A DNA stretch of 30,987 nt, from NCBI GenBank assembly GCA_030632885.1, contig DAOVTW010000042.1, positions 1-30,987 on the forward strand, given 5' to 3'. A program made the position numbers and the translations under genes. The first letter of the stretch is position 1, and every line of letters starts with the position of its first letter. The notes beneath the pieces were generated by a model. The model saw only the letters and a list, made by a program, of their open reading frames with translations, did not search any database and was not told where the DNA came from. Origin of the DNA: JAIOSM01 sp023143455 (GTDB lineage Bacteria > Desulfobacterota > Desulfobacteria > Desulfobacterales > Desulfobacteraceae). Shown in pieces: positions 15,640-23,222 of this stretch.

Positions 15640-17781
15640 GTGGCAAAATCGGAAAATTTAACAGAATATAAAAAAAGAATCCATAATGCCCTTGATAATG
15701 AATTTTTAAGAGCAGCAATGGATAAATTTGCAGTTGCTTACAGGACAGGTAGAGCCAATGTATTTTCCGGTATGGACGTTGACTCAATGATTCAAATGGT
15801 CGCTCAAATTAAAAGCAATGCATTAAAACATGTTGATGAGCTTTATGAAGAGTTTAAATTAAATGCAGAGAAATGTGGCATTCATGTGCATCTTGCAAAT
15901 ACAGCACAAGATGCAAACCAGATTATTGCCAAAATAGCACAGGATAACAATTGTAAAACAATTATTAAATCCAAATCCATGACTGCAGAAGAGATTCATC
16001 TGAACCCTTTTCTTGAAAATTTAAACATGGAAGTTACAGAAACAGATCTTGGAGAGTGGATTGTCCAGCTTCGCAAAGAAGGACCCTCCCATATGGTGAT
16101 GCCGGCAATTCACCTTTCAAGATTTCAGGTGGCAGATCTTTTCTCTGATGTTACCGGGAGAGAACAGACCTCTGAAATTGAACGTCTGGTAAAAGTTGCA
16201 AGAGAAGAGCTCAGGGAAAAATTTATTAAAGCTGACATGGGCATAACTGGAGCAAACTATGCAATTGCCAAAACAGGAACTTTAGGTATTATAACCAATG
16301 AAGGTAATGCAAGACTGGTCACAACACTTCCCAGAGTCCATGTGGCTCTTGTTGGTATTGATAAGTTATTACCTTCTATAGCAGATGCTCTTTCAATAAA
16401 CGAGATTCTTCCAAAGAACGCTACAGGGCAGAATATTACATCTTATGTGACATGGATAACAGGTCCTTCTGAATGTACAATCACCCCGGATAAAAAAAGA
16501 AAAATGCACATTGTTTTTTTAGATAATGGTCGAAAAAATATGGCCTCAGATCCTGTATTTTCTGAAGTTCTTCATTGTGTTCGCTGCGGTGCCTGTGCCA
16601 ATGTATGCCCGGTTTATCGGATGGTGGGAGGTCACCAGCTAGGATATGTATACATAGGGGCTATTGGTCTTATCACTACTTATTTTTTTCACGGCAGGGA
16701 AAATGCTAAAAACCTGGTACAAAACTGTACAAATTGTGGTGCATGCAAAACTGTTTGTGCAGCCGGTATAAATCTTCCCAAACTCATTAAGGATGTTTAC
16801 ACCAAGATTATAGATGAAGATGGGCATCCCATTAAAAGCCTCATGCTTGGAAAAGTTTTAAAAAGCAGAAAACTTTTCCATCGGCTTTTAAGAGCTGCAA
16901 GTATCGCACAAAAAGCTGTTACAGGTGGAACTTCCTATCTTCGTCATCTTCCTATGATATTTTCCAAGGATCATAATTTCAGGGTACTGCCGGCAATCAG
17001 CAGCAAACCTTTTAGAGACAGGTGGGAAAAAATAAGATCAAGTACTAAAAGTCCAACAATAAAAGTTGGACTTTTTTCAGGGTGTGTTCAGGATTTTGTT
17101 TATCCGGAACAACTTGAGGCTGGATTAAAAGCAATGACAAAGGATAATATCAGTATTGAGTTTCCCATGGATCAGACTTGCTGTGGCTTGCCTGCCCTAA
17201 TGATGGGGGAAAAGGATGCTGCAAAGGATGTGGCTATTCAAAACATCAATGCATTTAAGTCATCTGATTTTGATTATATTGTTACTCTTTGTGCCTCATG
17301 TGCGTCGCATTTAAAGAATACCATTCCAGGTCTTGTAGAAAATATTTCAGAGCAGCAGGCCGTTGCCTTTGCAGGTAAAATCATTTCTTTTAGTGAGTTT
17401 ATGAATAAGGTGGTTGGTCTGGATAAAATCAACACGACAGAAACTATAAAAAAAATAGCATGGCACTCTCCTTGTCATCTTTGCAGGGGATTGGGTGTAA
17501 AGGAAGAGCCTATCAACCTAATAGAAAAATCAGGGCATAAATATATCAAAACAGAAGAGGAAGAGACCTGTTGTGGATTTGGAGGCAGTTTTTCAATAAA
17601 TTTTCCCTTAGTCTCAAAAGAGATCCTCAATAAAAAATTAGAAGATGTTGAGCAATCAGGAGCTCAGATTCTGGTCACCGAATGCCCAGGATGTGTAATG
17701 CAACTAAAGGGCGGGGCACTTAAGCAAAACAAAACGTTTGATGTCCTTCATCTATCCGAGTTGATTTCTGATAAAAAATAG
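15640..17781 (+). CDS. Fused LldF-LldE (LutB-LutA) L-lactate dehydrogenase iron-sulfur subunit
   Basis: This 713-residue fusion joins two proteins that are separate in most bacteria. Residues 1-300 are the LUD domain of LldF/LutB, with a TGANYAIAKTGTLG motif at about 203-216. Residues 310-380 carry two 4Fe-4S motifs, Cys313/316/319/323-Pro and Cys363/366/369/373. The rest is an LldE/LutA-like CCG module with TCCGLPA (about 510) and TCCGFGGSFS (about 644). With LldG it should oxidise L-lactate and pass electrons along its clusters. Fused LldEF proteins are known from Desulfovibrio lactate loci. The GTG start at 15640 follows GGAGGG by seven bases. Divergent GlcD-GlcF would handle the other lactate isomer. 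Confidence 0.9.
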   Translation: MAKSENLTEYKKRIHNALDNEFLRAAMDKFAVAYRTGRANVFSGMDVDSMIQMVAQIKSNALKHVDELYEEFKLNAEKCGIHVHLANTAQDANQIIAKIAQDNNCKTIIKSKSMTAEEIHLNPFLENLNMEVTETDLGEWIVQLRKEGPSHMVMPAIHLSRFQVADLFSDVTGREQTSEIERLVKVAREELREKFIKADMGITGANYAIAKTGTLGIITNEGNARLVTTLPRVHVALVGIDKLLPSIADALSINEILPKNATGQNITSYVTWITGPSECTITPDKKRKMHIVFLDNGRKNMASDPVFSEVLHCVRCGACANVCPVYRMVGGHQLGYVYIGAIGLITTYFFHGRENAKNLVQNCTNCGACKTVCAAGINLPKLIKDVYTKIIDEDGHPIKSLMLGKVLKSRKLFHRLLRAASIAQKAVTGGTSYLRHLPMIFSKDHNFRVLPAISSKPFRDRWEKIRSSTKSPTIKVGLFSGCVQDFVYPEQLEAGLKAMTKDNISIEFPMDQTCCGLPALMMGEKDAAKDVAIQNINAFKSSDFDYIVTLCASCASHLKNTIPGLVENISEQQAVAFAGKIISFSEFMNKVVGLDKINTTETIKKIAWHSPCHLCRGLGVKEEPINLIEKSGHKYIKTEEEETCCGFGGSFSINFPLVSKEILNKKLEDVEQSGAQILVTECPGCVMQLKGGALKQNKTFDVLHLSELISDKK

Positions 17782-17813
17782 TTAAACGTTTTTTAATATA
17801 GGAGAAAAGCGTT

Positions 17814-17952
17814 ATGATAGAGGTTGTTTGTGAATCATGACAGTATTTATAGCTGTCAATTACTATGCCATTCAAGAAAAGATGAAATCGGGGTTCTGGC
17901 TGAAGCATTTGATAGAATGAGAATTAGTATGACCTCGTTTAATAAATTTTAA
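17814..17952 (+). pseudogene. Remnant of a HAMP-domain sensor protein
   Basis: A GGAG site and ATG at 17814 open a frame that stops after eight codons (MIEVVCES). In another frame, open from a GTG at 17830 to a TAA at 17950-17952, the peptide SRKDEIGVLAEAFDRM appears. It is the classic C-terminal helix of a HAMP linker as found in sensor kinases and chemoreceptors. The sequence after it does not continue into a kinase or signalling domain. It is therefore a broken piece of a membrane sensor, with start and remnant in different frames. Confidence 0.55.
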
Positions 17953-17953
17953 A

Positions 17954-18158
17954 ACAGACATTAGGCTTATCGGCAATCTGGATGTTTGGAAAAAAACAGT
18001 ACTAACAGCAAAAAAAGACGGGTATGATGCTATTATAGTTGGATATACACCCTGTCATGGCTGAAAAGGGACGTTTTATGTTTAGCAAATCACAGGTTAA
18101 AAAATGGAACCTGATGATTCCGGATAAACTGGCGTCCAAAATTGAATATACAGAGTAA
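17954..18158 (+). pseudogene. Remnant of an ABC_sub_bind-type substrate-binding protein
   Basis: One frame from about 17954 reads LIGNLDVWKKTVLTAKKDGY, then DAIIVGYTPCHG and stops. Another frame from 18057 reads MAEKGRFMFSKSQ, then KKWNLMIPDK and on to a TAA at 18156. Both pieces resemble the middle and the extreme C-terminus of PF04392 ABC-transporter substrate-binding proteins, where about 80 residues usually separate them. An internal deletion plus a frameshift would explain the join. The family call is from memory of its conserved C-terminus (GRFxFSxSQ). Confidence 0.5.
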
Positions 18159-18270
18159 AAACTGAGTTTTGTATAGTGGTTTGGCTTTTTTTGTTATGAA
18201 AGTTGCTACTTTAGCCAATTAGGTCTGTAAAAAAAACTTCGATTCAACTTTGTAATACTTCTCTTACCTC

Positions 18271-18339
18271 TTGACAAAAACCCACTTCATAATCTATTCT
18301 TCATACCGAATTTTGATATTAACAAAACATACTCGGTAT
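18271..18339 (+). promoter_or_regulatory. Promoter and inverted repeat upstream of fabH
   Basis: TTGACA (18271-18276) is followed after 18 bases by TATTCT (18295-18300). Just downstream, ATACCGA (18303-18309) and TCGGTAT (18333-18339) form a 7-base inverted repeat, with an inner TTTTG/CAAAA pair. It could be an operator or a leader hairpin. The remainder of 18159-18407 shows nothing else. Confidence 0.45.
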
Positions 18340-18407
18340 AACTCAGTATTTATTGGAAAGATCCATTGAATCCAATTTATTGCTGGCTGAACACAGGGAC
18401 TTAAATT

Positions 18408-19415
18408 ATGATAAGATCGATAATAAGGAGTACAGGCAGATATGTGCCAGATAACCATGTTACAAACCATGATTTAATCGAAATAATAGATACAACTAAT
18501 GAATGGATTGTACAGCGGACTGGTATTGAAGCCAGGTATTGGGTAAAAGAAGGTGATGATGTCGGTACTTCTGATTTAGCTTTGAACGCAGCTAAAATAG
18601 CACTGGAGCGGGCGAGTTGGAATCCAGAGGAGTTGGACCTGATTGTATTTGCCACTATGACTCCTGATGTGAATGTCCCGGGTTCCGGGACTATTTTACA
18701 AGATAAGCTGGGTGCTAAGTATGTATCGGCGATTGATATCCGTCAGCAATGCACAGGGTTTTTATATGGATTAGAGATATGTGATGCATATATTTGTAGT
18801 AGAAAAGCAAAGAAGATATTGCTGGTTGGAGCTGAATACCAAAGCAGGCATTTAGAAAAGACTACAGCTAACCGCGACACAGCCATAATTTTTGCAGATG
18901 GCGCCGGTGCTGTATGTATTGAAGCATTGGAAACAGAAGAAGAGGTTGGATTTATTACTTCGATTCTCCATGCTGATGGAAATTTCTCAGATGCTTTAAA
19001 ATTTGGGCTGCCAGCCAAAAAGTCAGGTAAAGTAATCACCAAAAGCATTGTAGAAAACAAGGAGCATTTTCCTTATATGGATGGCAAATCTGTATTTATA
19101 CAAGCAATAACACGCCTGCCAAAACTTGGTGAAGCGTTGTTACAAAAAGCAATGATGTCCATTGAAGATATCGATATGGTTGTACCCCATCAAGCCAATT
19201 TACGTATTAATGAAGCTTTCAGAGAGAGAATGAAAATTCCAAAAGAAAAGATGTACAATAATATTCAACGATATGGCAACACAACGGCTGCAACGATCCC
19301 CATTGCTTTTGACGAACTTTTAGAAAAACAAATGGTAAAATCCGGGGACACCATTATGTTTATTGGGTTAGGGGCTGGTCTGACCTGGGGCGGCGTGATT
19401 TATAAGATAATTTAA
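18408..19415 (+). CDS. fabH: 3-oxoacyl-ACP synthase III (FabH-like)
   Basis: This 335-residue thiolase-fold enzyme condenses an acyl-CoA with malonyl-ACP to start fatty-acid chains. The catalytic triad is complete: Cys115 in QQCTGFLYG, His261 in VVPHQANLRI and Asn291 in YGNTTAATIP. Length and motifs fit bacterial FabH. It stands alone, not in a fab cluster, with its own promoter and an inverted repeat upstream, so it may be a second, condition-specific KAS III. Substrates such as branched or longer starter units, or use in secondary lipid synthesis, cannot be excluded. The ATG at 18408 has only a weak AGGGA upstream. Gene remnants lie before it and convergent purN after it. Confidence 0.88.
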   Translation: MIRSIIRSTGRYVPDNHVTNHDLIEIIDTTNEWIVQRTGIEARYWVKEGDDVGTSDLALNAAKIALERASWNPEELDLIVFATMTPDVNVPGSGTILQDKLGAKYVSAIDIRQQCTGFLYGLEICDAYICSRKAKKILLVGAEYQSRHLEKTTANRDTAIIFADGAGAVCIEALETEEEVGFITSILHADGNFSDALKFGLPAKKSGKVITKSIVENKEHFPYMDGKSVFIQAITRLPKLGEALLQKAMMSIEDIDMVVPHQANLRINEAFRERMKIPKEKMYNNIQRYGNTTAATIPIAFDELLEKQMVKSGDTIMFIGLGAGLTWGGVIYKII

Positions 19416-19472
19416 TTGAGAGCTTAACTTTATCGATTCACTTCATTTATTTAAGGGTCTGTTTTTTAAAAT

Positions 19473-20207
19473 CTATGTCCTCAAAGATTCAGCAAATTTT
19501 TGAATACATTCCGGGAAGAGCTGCCATTCAAGTTCAAGACCTTTCTTTTTTATATCAGCAAGAGTATCACTGTCTTCAATATCAAAAGCTTTTTGTCCTA
19601 AAATGGGACCAGTATCTTCTCCATAATCTATAAAATGGACAGTGCAGCCTCCTACTTTACAACCATAATTGAATGTATCTCCATAACCATCAACTCCAGG
19701 GAATGATGGAAGCAGTGCCGGATGTATATTCATGATTTTACGATGGGAAGAGTTACAGAATCTATCAATAAAGTATGGTGTTAAAGTCCTCATAAATCCT
19801 GCAAGAACAAGAAGATCAATATCATAGTCTATTATATGGTCGAGGAGTTGTTTTTCTGCAATTGCCCTTGATTTTAAAAAATGATTTATTTTTTCTTCAG
19901 GTGTGTTTTCAAAAAGAAGTTTTTGCTTTGATTTTATTTCTTCAAGATTAAAATCATCTGGGACTAGAACACTATCAGGATTTTCTTTTAAGTTTTTTAT
20001 TATCACCGGATAGTCAACTATAAATGTCTTAACCCCAGCTTTTTCAGCTCTTTTCAGACCTTTTGCATCTTTGTTATCAGAACCGGTAAAAAGCATGGTC
20101 GCATCAATTTTATTGTCAGCACATGAATCAAGTATTGCCTGGAGGTTTGTCCCGCCGCCAGATATTAGGGAGCCGATTCTAATTTTGGTATTTATTACTT
20201 TATCCAT
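19473..20207 (-). CDS. purN: Phosphoribosylglycinamide formyltransferase, with insertion
   Basis: PurN transfers a formyl group from 10-formyl-tetrahydrofolate to GAR in purine synthesis. The 244-residue protein shows the N-terminal phosphate-binding SGGGTNLQA (about 16-24) and the catalytic residues Asn160 and His162 in NIHPALLPSFPG and Asp198 in GEDTGP. It is about 30 residues longer than E. coli PurN, because a charged insertion occupies roughly residues 70-115, ahead of the LLVLAGFMR strand. The ATG at 20207 has a strong AAGGAGGG upstream. The gene is monocistronic, divergent from trxA and convergent with fabH. Confidence 0.9.
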   Translation of the reverse strand: MDKVINTKIRIGSLISGGGTNLQAILDSCADNKIDATMLFTGSDNKDAKGLKRAEKAGVKTFIVDYPVIIKNLKENPDSVLVPDDFNLEEIKSKQKLLFENTPEEKINHFLKSRAIAEKQLLDHIIDYDIDLLVLAGFMRTLTPYFIDRFCNSSHRKIMNIHPALLPSFPGVDGYGDTFNYGCKVGGCTVHFIDYGEDTGPILGQKAFDIEDSDTLADIKKKGLELEWQLFPECIQKFAESLRT

Positions 20208-20265
20208 TAACCCTCCTTTTTAAAATGCATTTTTGCATATTTGTGTAACACTAATATATTTATTT

Positions 20266-20312
20266 TTTGATTTCAATCAAAGTTTGACAAAATAGATGTA
20301 ACTACGTATATT
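20266..20312 (+). promoter_or_regulatory. trxA promoter with adjoining palindrome
   Basis: TTGACA (20284-20289) and TATATT (20307-20312) are separated by 17 bases, a strong sigma-70 pattern. A perfect inverted repeat, TTTGATT (20266-20272) and AATCAAA (20275-20281), abuts the -35, where an activator or repressor could bind. Confidence 0.6.
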
Positions 20313-20370
20313 TATCTAATTATTTAGATTGAATGTAAACAATTAATAGAGCAAAGGACACTGATATATT

Positions 20371-20694
20371 ATGACTGGTATAATCGAATTAGATGATGAC
20401 AATTTTGATGAAGAAGTTTTAAAAGCAGAACTGCCAGTAATGGTTGACTTTTGGGCACCATGGTGTGGTCCTTGTAAAGCTATTGGACCAACTGTTGAGG
20501 CTCTTGAAAAAACCTATGGCGAAAAGATGAATTTTGTAAAAGTTAATGTTGATGAAAATCCTGTTGTTCCAAGTAAATATGGGATTCAGGCAATCCCTAC
20601 CCTTATACTCTTTAAAGGTGGCGAAGTTGTGGACAAAATAACTGGTATGGTTGCCAAGGAAAAACTGGAAGAATCTATTAAGAAGATAATATAG
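20371..20694 (+). CDS. trxA: Thioredoxin
   Basis: This 107-residue thioredoxin carries the redox-active WCGPC (31-35) after the FWAP strand and the cis-proline segment IPTL (about 76). It reduces protein disulfides in the cytoplasm and is itself reduced by the TrxB encoded 13 bases downstream. In sulfate reducers the thioredoxin system also touches regulation of sulfate-reduction enzymes. No signal peptide is present. The ATG at 20371 has AAAGGA about 12 bases upstream, a rather long spacing. Confidence 0.96.
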   Translation: MTGIIELDDDNFDEEVLKAELPVMVDFWAPWCGPCKAIGPTVEALEKTYGEKMNFVKVNVDENPVVPSKYGIQAIPTLILFKGGEVVDKITGMVAKEKLEESIKKII

Positions 20695-20707
20695 CGGGGT
20701 TTTAAAT

Positions 20708-21628
20708 ATGGCAGCAGATTATGATCTTGTTATAATTGGTGCAGGACCTGGAGGGCTTACAGCTGGGTTATATGCAGGCAGAGCTATGATGAAAGTGCTT
20801 GTGCTTGAAAAACTTGTGCCAGGCGGGCAGATTATTGTTACAGACTGGATAGAAAATTATCCTGGTTTTCCTGATGGTATAAGCGGGTTTGATCTTGGAG
20901 AAAAGATGAAAAACCATATGTTGAATTTTGGTGCTGTCATTGAATCAGCTGAAGTGAAATCAGTAGATTTTTCTGGTCAGGAAAAAAAGATTAAACTTAC
21001 CGATAAAACAATCACAGCAAAGAGTGTAATCCTTGCTCCGGGAGCAGCTCCAAGACCTTTAAATATTGGAGAAGAAAAATTTATTGGAAAAGGTGTTTCT
21101 TTTTGTGCAACTTGTGACGCTCCTTTTTTTAAAGGTAAAACTATCGTTGCTGTGGGTGGGGGTGATACTGCTGTGCAGGAAGCTCTTTATTTGACTAAAT
21201 TTGCTGAAAAAGTATATCTGGTACATAGAAGAGATGAACTCAGAGCCACAAAGATTCTTCAGGAGCGTGCCTTTGCAAATGATAAAATTGAATTTGTGTG
21301 GGATTCAGTGGTTACAGGAATGGACGGATTATTTAATGTTGAAAATGTAACCATTGAAAATGTTAAAACCAAAGAAACAAAAAAGCTTGCTGCAAATGGA
21401 TGTTTTATATGGATAGGAATTTTGCCAAACACAAAATTTCTTGATAATAGCGTTGAACTTGATGAAGCAGGGTTTATTGTTGCTGATTCTAATGATATGG
21501 CTACTACTTGTGAGGGAGTTTTTGCAGTTGGAGATGCAAGAGTCACACTTTTAAGGCAAGTATCAACCGCGGTGGGAGATGGTGCTATTGCAGCAATTTC
21601 TGCTGAACATTATATAGAGAATATTTAA
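20708..21628 (+). CDS. trxB: Thioredoxin reductase
   Basis: This 306-residue flavoprotein passes electrons from NAD(P)H through FAD and a disulfide to thioredoxin. The FAD motif GAGPGGLTAG is at 11-20, the redox pair CATC at 133-136, the second dinucleotide motif GGGDTA at about 150-155, and HRRDELRA, which normally marks NADPH preference, follows at about 176. The C-terminal FAD motif is GVFAVGDAR. It lies between trxA and bamD with small gaps (13 and 2 bases), so the three are probably one transcript. Confidence 0.96.
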   Translation: MAADYDLVIIGAGPGGLTAGLYAGRAMMKVLVLEKLVPGGQIIVTDWIENYPGFPDGISGFDLGEKMKNHMLNFGAVIESAEVKSVDFSGQEKKIKLTDKTITAKSVILAPGAAPRPLNIGEEKFIGKGVSFCATCDAPFFKGKTIVAVGGGDTAVQEALYLTKFAEKVYLVHRRDELRATKILQERAFANDKIEFVWDSVVTGMDGLFNVENVTIENVKTKETKKLAANGCFIWIGILPNTKFLDNSVELDEAGFIVADSNDMATTCEGVFAVGDARVTLLRQVSTAVGDGAIAAISAEHYIENI

Positions 21629-21630
21629 AC

Positions 21631-22308
21631 ATGAAAAAAACAATTATTTTATTTTTTGTACTGTTTTTGGGTTTATTTGCTTTGCAGGGTTGTGCCTTTT
21701 TCGGGTTTGCAGATGAATCAGGCACAATGTATAAAACCGCAGAGCAACTTGTGGAAGAAGGCACATACGCATTTGAGGATAAAAAATATAAAAAGTCCCT
21801 AAAAGCATATACACAACTTAAAGAATGGTATCCGTTCAGCAGATATGCAATTTTAGCTGAATTGAGAATTGCTGATTCCAATTATGAACTCGAACTATAT
21901 GACGAGGCACTTACTGCTTATCAGGAGTTTGAAGAACTCCATCCAAAAAATGATGCTATTGTTCGGATCATATACAGGCAGGCACTCTGCTGGTACAAGC
22001 AACTAGACACTATTGACAGAGATAACAAATCTGCTTCAAAAGCCCTTGTTCAATTCAGGCGATTAAAGGAAAGATTCCCAAGTAGTTCCTATATTGGCGA
22101 GATTGATAAAATGATGATTGAGTGCACTAATAGCCTTGCTGGTCAAGAGCTTTACGTGGCTGAGTTTTATTATAAATCCGGAAAATATAAAGCAGCATTA
22201 AATAGATATAAATACCTTGTAGAGCATTTTCCAACTTCCGAACATGCTGCCATTGCACTAAATAGAATTGGTAATGTCCAGGAGAAGATAAATGCAAGAG
22301 AGAAATAA
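21631..22308 (+). CDS. bamD: Outer membrane assembly lipoprotein BamD
   Basis: This 225-residue lipoprotein has a signal sequence and lipobox LQGC with Cys21 as the lipid-modified residue. Repeated TPR-like helices (about 35-215) follow, with the FEDKKYKKSLKAYTQLKEWYP pattern shared by BamD/ComL/YfiO. BamD is the essential partner of BamA in inserting beta-barrel proteins into the outer membrane, which shows a Gram-negative envelope. The start follows the trxB stop by two bases. Some confusion with other TPR lipoproteins is possible, but length, lipobox and spacing all fit BamD. Confidence 0.85.
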   Translation: MKKTIILFFVLFLGLFALQGCAFFGFADESGTMYKTAEQLVEEGTYAFEDKKYKKSLKAYTQLKEWYPFSRYAILAELRIADSNYELELYDEALTAYQEFEELHPKNDAIVRIIYRQALCWYKQLDTIDRDNKSASKALVQFRRLKERFPSSSYIGEIDKMMIECTNSLAGQELYVAEFYYKSGKYKAALNRYKYLVEHFPTSEHAAIALNRIGNVQEKINAREK

Positions 22309-22352
22309 TCATTTCAATAAACATGTAAGGTATAAATATAAGAGGTTTCGTA

Positions 22353-23153
22353 ATGACAGGGAATAATGATGGGTTTAAAAATGCTGAAATACCACCAGTA
22401 CAGCTTGGGTATGATAGTAAATTTAAATTTGAATGTCATAAAGGCGTCAAATGTTTTACAGATTGTTGCCGTGGTATTGATATAATGCTTACCCCTTATG
22501 ATATACTGACAATTAGCAAAGAGTTACACTTGAGTTCCGAAGAGTTTCTTGCCCTCTATACAGAGCCAAAGATGCTTGAAAAAACTGGTTTGCCAGTGGT
22601 TAAATTAATACTCCATACTGATGATAGAAAATCATGCCCCTTTGTACATGATGAAAAAGGGTGCAGTCTTTATGATCAAAGGCCCACAACATGTAGATAT
22701 TATCCCTTGGGTGTTGGTGCGCTGAGTTATTCAAGTGATCATGATACTAAGAAAAATGATGAATTCTTTTTTACTATAAAAGAAAAACATTGTCATGGAT
22801 TTGAAGAAGAAAAAGAATGGACAGTAAGGGAATGGCGCGAAGATCAGGGTATTGAGATCCGTGAGGAGCTTGATGACAAATGGATGGATTTGATTGTTAG
22901 AAAGAAAACAGTCCCTGACTCACTGAAATTAACTGAGAAGAGCAGGGAATTGTTTTTCATGGTTTGTTATAATCTTACAAAATTTAAAAAATTTGTATTT
23001 GAAAGTTCTTTTCTTGATCGTTATGAAATAAAACCAGAAAAAATTGAAGAGATAAAAAAAGATGATGTAGAGCTTCTAAAGTTTGGTTTTGACTGGCTTA
23101 AGGCAACAATGTTTTCAAAAGATGGTGGTGAGTTCGCACCTAAAACAAAATAA
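22353..23153 (+). CDS. YkgJ-family cysteine-cluster protein
   Basis: This 266-residue protein of the YkgJ/UPF0153 family binds a zinc or iron-sulfur centre through a conserved set of cysteines. Visible are Cys28, Cys34, Cys38 and Cys39 in the N-terminal CxxxxxCxxxCC segment, and Cys95, Cys104 and Cys114 around CPFVHDEKGCSLYDQRPTTC. The C-terminal 140 residues are charged and helical and lack further motifs. The cellular role of the family is unknown. The gene follows bamD by 44 bases on the same strand and ends at a strong terminator. An AGAGG site lies upstream of the ATG. Confidence 0.85.
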   Translation: MTGNNDGFKNAEIPPVQLGYDSKFKFECHKGVKCFTDCCRGIDIMLTPYDILTISKELHLSSEEFLALYTEPKMLEKTGLPVVKLILHTDDRKSCPFVHDEKGCSLYDQRPTTCRYYPLGVGALSYSSDHDTKKNDEFFFTIKEKHCHGFEEEKEWTVREWREDQGIEIREELDDKWMDLIVRKKTVPDSLKLTEKSRELFFMVCYNLTKFKKFVFESSFLDRYEIKPEKIEEIKKDDVELLKFGFDWLKATMFSKDGGEFAPKTK

Positions 23154-23177
23154 AAGATTAACACTTCAAAGTTAAGC

Positions 23178-23214
23178 AAAGCCGGGAAGCAGATAGTTGC
23201 AACCCGGCTTTTTT
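23178..23214 (+). terminator. Intrinsic terminator
   Basis: AAAGCCGGG (23178-23186) pairs with CCCGGCTTT (23203-23211) and a T-tract follows to 23214. It ends the trxA-trxB-bamD-ykgJ transcript. It lies between convergent genes and may also act weakly on the dapA transcript from the other strand. Confidence 0.85.
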
Positions 23215-23222
23215 ATGCCATT

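Noticed and set aside
18057..18158. A real 33-residue small protein
   Set aside because: It matches the C-terminus of a larger substrate-binding family and lacks a ribosome binding site, so a remnant is the better explanation.
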